Shown here: positions 58,071 through 64,000 of the stretch, piece by piece | How positions within the stretch are numbered: the first letter of the stretch is position 1 | Layout: every line of letters starts with the position of its first letter | Assembly (NCBI RefSeq): GCF_024112395.2 | Contig: NZ_CP078013.2 | Span: 868,001 to 932,000, forward strand | Length of the DNA: 64,000 nucleotides | Source of the DNA: Pseudomonas pergaminensis | GTDB lineage: Bacteria > Pseudomonadota > Gammaproteobacteria > Pseudomonadales > Pseudomonadaceae | Direction: 5' to 3' | Notes under the pieces: model-generated | The model's input: only the letters and a program-made list of their open reading frames with translations | Told to the model about the DNA's origin: nothing | Databases searched by the model: none | Program-made: the position numbers and the translations under genes

Positions 58071-58700
58071 TCAGAGGCTGATGCCCACGTCGAACACTAT
58101 GCTGCGGCCCAAGTTGTTGCGCAAGAAATCCGGTGCATCCGGGTGGGCGAACAACACCCGTGCAAAGGTCGGCCCCACCAGCGACAGCGAGCGCCAGCCC
58201 TGGCGCAGGTATTCCGTCGGCGGCGGAAAATGGCTGTTGAGGTCAAGCACCTCACGCTTGAGGCTGGTGAAGGCAACGATATCCAGCTCCCCCAGGTCCA
58301 TCCCGCGTTCTTTGTAGTTATGCGCCTTCTTGCGCAGCGTGGGCGCCAGGCGCAGTAAAAACTCATGGGCCGGGATGCGTCGCGGCTTGGCTTCGCGCCG
58401 CACCAATTGGCTCAGGGAGAAGGCGCTGCGTCGGCGCAGCAACTCGTCGCGCCATTCGTCATTCAGGCGACGGCCCTCGTCCAGCACAAAAAACACCTCG
58501 AAACTGGCATCGCGAAACAGCACGTCCGGTGGCTCTTGCCCGGCGGCGTGGAATTCCTCGGCACGGTAAGGCACATTCAAGCCTTGCAGCAGGCGCTGGC
58601 AGACCCAACGCTCACGCTCCCATTTGCGGGCATTGGACAAGAATGCGTTGGCTTGTTCGGCCGCTACGGTGAGCAGGCGCAAGTAATCTGAGTCATCCAT
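58071..58700 (-). CDS. DUF1780 family protein
   Basis: A 209-residue soluble protein beginning MDDSDYLRLLTVAAEQANAF, with the conserved NARKWERERWVCQRLL and PPDVLFRDASFEVFFVLDEGRRLNDEWR. It matches DUF1780, largely restricted to Pseudomonas-like genomes; the fold of a family member resembles restriction-endonuclease-like proteins as far as I recall, but no activity is known. The frame extends to 58844; ATG 58700 gives the family start. Confidence 0.87.
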   Translation of the reverse strand: MDDSDYLRLLTVAAEQANAFLSNARKWERERWVCQRLLQGLNVPYRAEEFHAAGQEPPDVLFRDASFEVFFVLDEGRRLNDEWRDELLRRRSAFSLSQLVRREAKPRRIPAHEFLLRLAPTLRKKAHNYKERGMDLGELDIVAFTSLKREVLDLNSHFPPPTEYLRQGWRSLSLVGPTFARVLFAHPDAPDFLRNNLGRSIVFDVGISL

Positions 58701-58803
58701 AGCTAGCAGCTTAGCGCCCAAATGATGACCGCAGGAAGTACCCCTGTGAAACGTCGGTGTAGACTGATCATCCGAGCAATATTCGACCCTGGGGAGTGCT
58801 GCC

Positions 58804-59493
58804 GTGATCAGTGCCGCCATGTTGGCGCCGACAACAATGGGCATCGGGTGGCTGCTGTATGCGCCCGTGGTGGTGTGGGCGATCCTGCGTTCACCTTGGG
58901 TCGAACTGTTTGCCGACCGGCGGCGTCAGCATCTGCTGTTCGGCACCGTGTTCGCGTTGTTCATGCTGTGGCTGGTACGGCGGGATTTCGATACAGGTGT
59001 TTCCTACCACTTCATCGGCATGACTGCCGTGACCCTGTTGCTGGATTGGCCCCTCGCAATTGTCGGCGGCTTTGTCGCCCAGTTGGGTTTGATGGCGCTG
59101 GGTCGCCAGGACCTCGCAGCCCTGGGCGTCAACGGCCTGTTGCTGATCGGGTTGCCTGTGCTGATCACCGAAACCTGCGCGTTGCTGGTCGAGCGCGCGC
59201 AACCGCGCAATCCCTTTGTGTATATCTTCTGTTCCGGTTTTTTTGCTGCCGCGCTGTCGGCGCTGCTGTGCCTGCTATTTGGGCTGGGGCTGCTGTGGTT
59301 CGACGGCCGTTTCGCCATGCCGGAATGGCTGGAGGATTTTATCGGCTACCTATGGCTGATCATCTTTCCCGAAGCCTTTATCAACGGCATGGTCATCAGC
59401 GCACTGGTGGTGTTTTGCCCGGAATGGCTGGAGACTTTCAACCGCACGCGCTACTTGTCGGCACCCTGGAAGGACGACGATTCACAGCGTTGA
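58804..59493 (+). CDS. CbiM-like (ECF transporter) integral membrane protein
   Basis: A 229-residue membrane protein with about six to seven hydrophobic segments (for example LLFGTVFALFMLWLV, LNGLLLIGLPVLI-like VNGLLLIGLPVLITETCALL, FAAALSALLCLLFGLGLLWF). It resembles the CbiM-like permeases annotated as energy-coupling-factor transporter components. The metal-binding N-terminus of true CbiM/NikM (MHIxDG) is absent, and no ECF ATPase gene is nearby, so a transport role is uncertain. The start is GTG 58804 with GGGGAG at 8 bases. Confidence 0.72.
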   Translation: MISAAMLAPTTMGIGWLLYAPVVVWAILRSPWVELFADRRRQHLLFGTVFALFMLWLVRRDFDTGVSYHFIGMTAVTLLLDWPLAIVGGFVAQLGLMALGRQDLAALGVNGLLLIGLPVLITETCALLVERAQPRNPFVYIFCSGFFAAALSALLCLLFGLGLLWFDGRFAMPEWLEDFIGYLWLIIFPEAFINGMVISALVVFCPEWLETFNRTRYLSAPWKDDDSQR

Positions 59494-59569
59494 CCCAGAT
59501 CAAATCCTGGCCGGCCGAGCAGGCCCATGCTCTGCCAAATTTTTCCAGGCAAGGCGGGGAGCACGGATC

Positions 59570-59785
59570 ATGAGTGTGTACGAGTGGGCACGGCAGGAGT
59601 TGCGCAGAAGCCAGGACGCGGCACAGGAAATCGGTTTTGACCCGGGCCTGACCCTGCGTGCGATGCTCAGTGCGGTGGTGCAACAGAGCAAGGGTGTGCG
59701 CAGTTTTGAAGACCTGGCCGACGAGCTGCAATACCTTGCAGAGAACCTCGACGACCAGCAGGAATACGCCTTTATGCGCCCTTAG
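59570..59785 (+). CDS. Conserved-looking small protein, unknown function
   Basis: A 71-residue soluble, acidic protein ([20 protein letters not shown]... to ...[10 protein letters not shown]) predicted to be mostly helical. ATG 59570 has GGGGAG nearby. I do not recognise a family. Codon use is like its neighbours. It ends 4 bases into the convergent yacG gene. Confidence 0.75.
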   Translation: MSVYEWARQELRRSQDAAQEIGFDPGLTLRAMLSAVVQQSKGVRSFEDLADELQYLAENLDDQQEYAFMRP

Positions 59786-59982
59786 TGGCGCGGCGGCAGG
59801 TCTTCGGAAAACAGCTCGTCTTCGGCATCCGGGGCCACGGGGATTTTGTGTTCCTCAGCGGCCCAGGCGCCCAGGTCGATGAGCTTGCAGCGGTCCGAGC
59901 AGAACGGCCGGTTGAGGTTGGTCGCTTTCCATTCCACGGGTGCACCGCAGGTTGGGCAGTCGACGGTCAAGGGTTGGCTCAT
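59782..59982 (-). CDS. yacG: DNA gyrase inhibitor YacG
   Basis: A 66-residue zinc protein that binds GyrB and inhibits gyrase. The zinc-binding cysteines are in [12 protein letters not shown] and [13 protein letters not shown]. An acidic tail follows ([10 protein letters not shown]). Its ATG overlaps the coaE stop by 4 bases; coaE-yacG is a conserved pair next to pilD. Confidence 0.95.
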   Translation of the reverse strand: MSQPLTVDCPTCGAPVEWKATNLNRPFCSDRCKLIDLGAWAAEEHKIPVAPDAEDELFSEDLPPRH

Positions 59983-60602
59983 GATCGGCCTCCACGCAAA
60001 GTAAGGTAAAAGTGGTGCAGTCGCTCGACCTCGCTGTGCAGCCAGGCAAGGTCCTGGTCATTGACCAGCACGTCATCGGCATGGTTCAGGCGGTCTTCGC
60101 GGCTGGACTGGGCCTTGAGGATCGCCTGCACCTGTTGCTCGTTGATGCCGTCGCGCTGCAGGGTACGCTGAATCTGCAGCGATTGCGGCACGTCGATCAC
60201 CAGGATGCGCTGGGTCATGCTGTACTGGCCGGACTCGATCAGCAGCGGCGACACCAATATCGCGTAGGGCGACTTCGCACGCGCCAGGTGGCTGCGAATC
60301 TCCTCGCCAATCAACGGGTGCAGCAAGGCTTCGAGCCAGCGGCGCTCTTCGGGTACTTCAAAGATCAGCTTGCGCAAGGCGCCGCGGTCCAGTTGACCGT
60401 TCGGCTGCAGCACGCCGGCACCGAAGTGCTCGGCGATACGTGCCAATGCCGGCCGTCCAGGCTCGACCACCCAGCGGGCGGCGTGATCGGCGTCCACCAG
60501 GTCGATGCCCAGGTCGATAAAGTGCTGGGCTGCGGCACTTTTACCGCTGCCGATGCCGCCAGTGAGGCCGAGAATCCAGGGTGTTGCAACAGAAGTGGTC
60601 AT
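59979..60602 (-). CDS. coaE: Dephospho-CoA kinase
   Basis: Phosphorylates dephospho-CoA in the last step of coenzyme A synthesis. It has 207 residues from ATG 60602. P-loop [15 protein letters not shown] is at about residues 11-25; the conserved [13 protein letters not shown] and HPLIGEEIR follow. The much longer frame to 61250 lies within pilD and is not used. It overlaps pilD by 4 bases. Confidence 0.96.
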   Translation of the reverse strand: MTTSVATPWILGLTGGIGSGKSAAAQHFIDLGIDLVDADHAARWVVEPGRPALARIAEHFGAGVLQPNGQLDRGALRKLIFEVPEERRWLEALLHPLIGEEIRSHLARAKSPYAILVSPLLIESGQYSMTQRILVIDVPQSLQIQRTLQRDGINEQQVQAILKAQSSREDRLNHADDVLVNDQDLAWLHSEVERLHHFYLTLRGGRS

Positions 60603-61465
60603 CTGAAACCGACAGACTGCAAATAGAAGTCGGTTATTTGACCACCCCAGAGCAATGCAATCCAGCCGGCAATCGCCAGATACGGACCAAACGGCATCGG
60701 TGCCGACGCTTGGGACTTGCGCAGGCGCATCAGGATCAAGCCCACGAATACTCCCACCAGCGACGACATTAACAGGGTCATTGGCAGGATTTGCCAGCCA
60801 CCCCAGGCGCCGAGCAAGGCCAGCAGCTTGAAGTCGCCATGGCCCATGCCGTCCTTGCCAGTGACCAGCTTGAACAGCCAGAACACGCTCCACAGGCTCA
60901 TGTAGCCGATCACCGCACCCCACAGGGCATCCGACAGTGTCGTCAGCAGGCCGAAGCCGTTGACGATCAGCCCCAGCCATAACAGCGGCATCACCAGCAC
61001 ATCCGGCAACAGTTGGTGGTCGGCGTCGATCAGGCTCATCGCCAACAAGCCCCAGCTCAATACCAGCACTGCGCCCGCCTGCCAGCCATAGCCGAAATGC
61101 CAGGCCACCCAGGCCGAGATCAGCGCGCACGTCAGTTCCGTGAGCGGATAACGGGCGCTGATCGCACCCTGGCAATGGGCGCAGCGACCTCGCAGAAACA
61201 GGTAGCTGAGCAGTGGGATATTTTCCCAAGGGCGTATCGGATGGTTGCACTGTGGGCAGCAGGAATTAGGCTGCATCAGGGTGTAGGTCGGGCTGGCAGG
61301 CTCAGCGGGCAAGCCGAGCACTTCGTGGGCCTGGGCGCGCCATTCCCGTTCGAGCATCTTCGGCAGGCGCCACACCAGCACGTTGAGAAAACTGCCGACG
61401 ATCAGCCCCAGCACCGACGCCAGTGCAACAAAAGCCCAGGGGTGTACAGCCAATAGCTGGCTCAA
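60599..61465 (-). CDS. pilD: Prepilin peptidase / N-methyltransferase PilD
   Basis: An inner-membrane aspartic protease that cleaves type IV prepilins and pseudopilins after Gly and N-methylates the new N-terminus. It has 288 residues: an N-terminal methyltransferase region with two Cys pairs ([15 protein letters not shown] and CAHCQGAIS), and catalytic Asp residues in [12 protein letters not shown] and [11 protein letters not shown]. Its substrates in this window include PilA and the FimT-like protein, PilV, PilW, PilX and PilE. It overlaps pilC by 4 bases. Confidence 0.97.
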   Translation of the reverse strand: MSQLLAVHPWAFVALASVLGLIVGSFLNVLVWRLPKMLEREWRAQAHEVLGLPAEPASPTYTLMQPNSCCPQCNHPIRPWENIPLLSYLFLRGRCAHCQGAISARYPLTELTCALISAWVAWHFGYGWQAGAVLVLSWGLLAMSLIDADHQLLPDVLVMPLLWLGLIVNGFGLLTTLSDALWGAVIGYMSLWSVFWLFKLVTGKDGMGHGDFKLLALLGAWGGWQILPMTLLMSSLVGVFVGLILMRLRKSQASAPMPFGPYLAIAGWIALLWGGQITDFYLQSVGFR

Positions 61466-62670
61466 AATGCGCTCCCCAGCTGGAAGACCGGCAGGTACAT
61501 GGCGATCACCAATGCGCCGACAATGCCGCCCAGCACCACCATGATCAGGGGCTCCATGAGGTGGGTGAGGTTATCGACCAGGTTGTCCACATCGGCCTCG
61601 TAATGGTTGGCGACCTTTTCCAGCATGCGATCCAGCGTGCCCGACTCTTCGCCGATGGCTGTCATCTGGATCGCCATGCCGGGGAACAGGCCGCTGGCAA
61701 GCATGGATTGATTCAATGGCATGCCAGTCGCTACATCGCGTCGCATATGTTCGATTGCCTGTCTGAATGGCCCGGAACCGGCGGCACCGGCCACCGAGTC
61801 CAGCGCCTGCAGTAACGGAACGCCGGCGGCAAACGTGGTGGACAGTGTGCGGGCAAAGCGGGCCACGGCGGATTTGCTCAGCAGTTTGCCTGCCAGGGGC
61901 GCTTTCAACAAACAGCGGTCCAACCACAGACTAAATCCAGGGAGCGTCCGATAGGCATGGCGCAGCCCCATGCTTCCCGCAAGAACGCCCAACGCCAGCC
62001 CCCACCACGCTTTTTGCACGAACTCGGAAAGGGCGATGACCTGCAAGGTGAAGCCGGGCAGCGTGCCGTCCACCCCCGCAAACAGATTCTGGAACTGCGG
62101 CACGACGTGGATCAACAGCACCCCAGTGACCAGGCTGGCGACCACCAGCACGGTGATCGGATAGGTCATGGCTTTTTTGATCCTGGCCTTTAGCTGCTCG
62201 CTCTTTTCCCGGTGGATCGCCACGCGCTCCAGCAGGGTTTCAAGTGCTCCGGCCTGTTCGCCGGCGGCCACCAGGTTGCAGTACAGCGCGTCGAAATAAC
62301 GAGGCTGTTTGCGCAGCGCCTCGGCAAGGCTGGTGCCGGCGGCGATCGCCTGTTTCAACCCTTGCACAAGCTCACGCACGGCGCGGTTGTCGAAGCCCTC
62401 ACTGATGATATCGAAGGCCTGCAATAGAGGAATACCGGCCTTCAGCAGCGTGGCCAGTTGGCGAGTCAGCAGGGTGATGTCCGTCGATATTATCGAGGGT
62501 GCCAGGCTCGGCAGCATTGGAGATTTCTGGCGCACATGGCCTGGGCTGATGCCCTGCTTGCGCAATTGGGCCTTCACCCAGGCAGGGTTGTGCCCGGTGG
62601 TTTGCCCGGACACCCTGCGTCCTTTGCGGTTGATGCCTTCCCAGGCGTAGAGCGTTGAAGCGTTGTCCAT
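61462..62670 (-). CDS. pilC: Type IV pilus inner-membrane platform protein PilC
   Basis: A polytopic platform protein of the pilus machine, paralogous to GspF. It has 402 residues. There are two related T2SSF domains (LTRQLATLLKAGIPLLQAFD near residue 70 and FARTLSTTFAAGVPLLQALD near 275), each followed by membrane segments. It starts at ATG 62670 (MDNASTLYAWEGINRKG). In P. aeruginosa the assembly ATPase gene pilB lies between pilA and pilC; here there is only a 199-base gap to pilA. Confidence 0.95.
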   Translation of the reverse strand: MDNASTLYAWEGINRKGRRVSGQTTGHNPAWVKAQLRKQGISPGHVRQKSPMLPSLAPSIISTDITLLTRQLATLLKAGIPLLQAFDIISEGFDNRAVRELVQGLKQAIAAGTSLAEALRKQPRYFDALYCNLVAAGEQAGALETLLERVAIHREKSEQLKARIKKAMTYPITVLVVASLVTGVLLIHVVPQFQNLFAGVDGTLPGFTLQVIALSEFVQKAWWGLALGVLAGSMGLRHAYRTLPGFSLWLDRCLLKAPLAGKLLSKSAVARFARTLSTTFAAGVPLLQALDSVAGAAGSGPFRQAIEHMRRDVATGMPLNQSMLASGLFPGMAIQMTAIGEESGTLDRMLEKVANHYEADVDNLVDNLTHLMEPLIMVVLGGIVGALVIAMYLPVFQLGSAF

Positions 62671-62869
62671 GTCATGGTTCCGCACAGAGGTCGTCGAAGC
62701 TTTATAGCGTAGTCAGGTGACGGATTCGGACAGGCCGGCAGTGGCGGATAAAATGTCAGAATGTGCGTCTTGTGCGCGATTGACCGCCTGCGGATGAGTA
62801 CACTGGCGCCGCTGCACAACACGGGGCGCAGGACGTGCCTTGTCATGAGTTCTATCCTGGAGAGTGAAT

Positions 62870-63286
62870 GTGATTCGTCAAAAAGGTTTTACCCTGATCG
62901 AGCTGTTGATCGTCGTGGCAATCATCGGCATTTTGGCCACCATCGGCCTGCCCATGTACACCACCCACCAGGCCAAGGCCAAGTTCACTGCCGGCCTGGC
63001 TGAAATCACCGCGTTGAAGGCCGGGTACGAAGACACCCTCAACCAGGGCACTGTACCGACCCTGGCATTGATCGGCGGCACCAGCCCAACGGCCAACTGC
63101 AAGATCGATGTAGCAGGGGATGTTGCGACGGGCGCGGGCGCCATCAGTTGCGAAATACTCGACGCGCCGGCGCCGGTGCTGGGCAAGACCATCAGCCTGA
63201 CGCGCAATGCCACCACCGGTTGGAAATGCACCACCACCGCTGACGCAAAATATGTCGCTAAAGGCTGCGGCGCCGACGGGGCCTGA
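62870..63286 (+). CDS. pilA: Type IV major pilin PilA
   Basis: A type IVa pilin of 138 residues. The leader MIRQKG is cleaved before FTLIELLIVVAIIGILATIG, with Glu5 present. The globular domain has two likely disulfides (NCKID/ISCEIL and the C-terminal WKCTTT/KGCG loop, the D-region). The start is GTG 62870, with GGAGAG at 5 bases; another GTG at 62864 overlaps that site and is less likely. It is divergent from pilC. A partial Wzy/PglL-like gene follows at 35 bases. Confidence 0.93.
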   Translation: MIRQKGFTLIELLIVVAIIGILATIGLPMYTTHQAKAKFTAGLAEITALKAGYEDTLNQGTVPTLALIGGTSPTANCKIDVAGDVATGAGAISCEILDAPAPVLGKTISLTRNATTGWKCTTTADAKYVAKGCGADGA

Positions 63287-63321
63287 CGGCTAAACCACCC
63301 ACAGGGAAGATGAGGTGGCCG

Positions 63322-64000
63322 ATGTCGTTATCCGTACCGCAGCGCGGCAATGTTTTTCTGGTAGCAGTGATATGCCTGCTGGTCGTCGGGATTTGTGCGC
63401 CGTTCAGCGGGCATGATTTGCAGCGCGGCATGCAGATTGCCGTCGGGGTTTGCGCGGTGCTGTATGGGCTGTCGGTCCCTCGCATGCAACAGCTGCTGGA
63501 CCGCCCCACGGCGCTGGGCCTGGGACTGATTATCGGGTTGGGCCTGGTGTCATCGGTGCTGGCCCACCAGCCGCTGTGGGCGTTTGCCGAGGTGGCGTTG
63601 TTTGTCAGTGGCGGGGCAATTGCCGTGGCGTTTGCCTTGTTGCGTCGCCAGGGCGGTGAGCCGTTGGATCGCTACTTGATCATGCTGGTGGTGCTGCTGT
63701 GCCTGATCAAGTCGATTCAATATGTGTATGCGGGCACATTGGCGTTCATCAGCGCCGAACGAATCCTGGACCCGGACCTGTTGCTGTCCGGCTTTTCCAA
63801 CAAGCGATTCTATGGCCAATTCCAGACATTTACCTTGCCGCTGCTGGCACTTCCCTTACTGATCCCTACGCTTACCCGCTCGCTCAGGGCCGCTGTGTTT
63901 GCATTGCTGTGTGTGTGGTGGTTGATCGCGATTGGTGGCGGCACGCGCGGCACCTGGCTGGGCATGGGCGCGGCGACGCTGGTAGTGGCGTTGCTGGGCC
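63322..64000 (+). CDS. Wzy/PglL-like membrane protein, candidate pilin O-oligosaccharyltransferase (partial)
   Basis: The visible 226 residues contain several membrane segments (VFLVAVICLLVVGICAPFSG, ALGLGLIIGLGLVSSVLAHQ, YLIMLVVLLCLIKSIQYVY, AVFALLCVWWLIAIGGG) and the segment GGGTRGTWLGMGAA near residue 212, which fits the conserved region of O-antigen ligase/Wzy and PglL-type enzymes. The start at ATG 63322 has GAGG at 6 bases; ATG 63310 is also in frame. The gene continues past the window. Being next to pilA suggests a TfpO/PglL-type enzyme that glycosylates pilin (inference). Confidence 0.75.
   Translation, partial: MSLSVPQRGNVFLVAVICLLVVGICAPFSGHDLQRGMQIAVGVCAVLYGLSVPRMQQLLDRPTALGLGLIIGLGLVSSVLAHQPLWAFAEVALFVSGGAIAVAFALLRRQGGEPLDRYLIMLVVLLCLIKSIQYVYAGTLAFISAERILDPDLLLSGFSNKRFYGQFQTFTLPLLALPLLIPTLTRSLRAAVFALLCVWWLIAIGGGTRGTWLGMGAATLVVALLG

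Noticed and set aside
62780..62864. Possible sigma-54 promoter for pilA (TGGCGC...TGCA near 62800)
   Set aside because: Spacing between the GG and GC elements is too short for a -24/-12 promoter, so I cannot support RpoN control here.

Overview
The window is chromosomal DNA from a Pseudomonas, most likely of the P. fluorescens group. The evidence is its gene content and order (ychF-pth-rplY-prs-tRNA-Gln-ispE-lolB; hemA-prfA-prmC; murJ-ribF-ileS-lspA-fkpB-ispH beside minor pilins; yacG-coaE-pilD-pilC beside pilA), the GC-rich codon use, and intergenic inverted repeats of the fluorescens-type REP family (cores GTGGGAGCGGGCTTGCTCGC and GTGGGAGCTGGCTTGCCTGC). Most of it is densely packed core genome. 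I see no phage, insertion sequence or CRISPR array.

Layout. (1) 1-917: the end of a type III secretion regulator (HrpR/HrpS/RspR family) cut by the window edge. (2) 1189-8097, minus strand: ychF, pth, rplY, prs, tRNA-Gln, ispE, lolB and a TPR lipoprotein. (3) 8280-13646, plus strand: hemA, prfA, prmC, moeB, murI, then a PagL-type lipid A deacylase. (4) 13774-23757, minus strand: a YkgJ-type gene, then a nine-gene operon read from 22446 down to 14134 (YbgA-like protein, MerR/LitR-type regulator, photolyase, NTF2-like protein, short-chain dehydrogenase, FAD oxidoreductase, DUF1365, cyclopropane-type methyltransferase, DUF2878). Upstream lies a second small operon (bacterial renalase and a Trp-rich protein). 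The nine-gene operon has a promoter embedded in four TTGTACA boxes. It looks like a light or singlet-oxygen response unit combining DNA repair with membrane fatty acid modification. (5) 23968-25907: a TIGR01777 epimerase and hemH. (6) 26032-33218: a TonB receptor with a Fur-like box, algW, a Nif3-like gene, and cysD-cysNC.

(7) 33394-37880: an acyltransferase, pta, DUF3565, slyD and rpsT. (8) 38134-45631: murJ, ribF, ileS, lspA, fkpB and ispH. (9) 45585-49892: a minor-pilin cluster (fimT/U-like on the opposite strand, pilV, pilW, pilX, pilE) with no pilY1, then thiO and a small PP0621-type protein. (10) 50016-55588: bamD, rluD, pgeF, and clpB with a clear sigma-32 promoter. (11) 55774-56344: a tRNA cluster (Asn, Pro, Lys, terminator, second Pro). 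(12) 56484-61465: ndh, small conserved proteins, a CbiM-like membrane protein, yacG, coaE and pilD. (13) 61462-64000: pilC, divergent pilA, and the start of a Wzy/PglL-like membrane protein that may be a pilin oligosaccharyltransferase. pilB is not in its usual place between pilA and pilC.

Translation starts were re-chosen in many places from Shine-Dalgarno position, overlap with the upstream gene and the family N-terminus. Several genes start with GTG (pth, prs, ispE, moeB, DUF2878, DUF1365, the FAD oxidoreductase, pgeF, the CbiM-like gene, pilA). All functional assignments rest on recognised protein sequence features; no database search was run.
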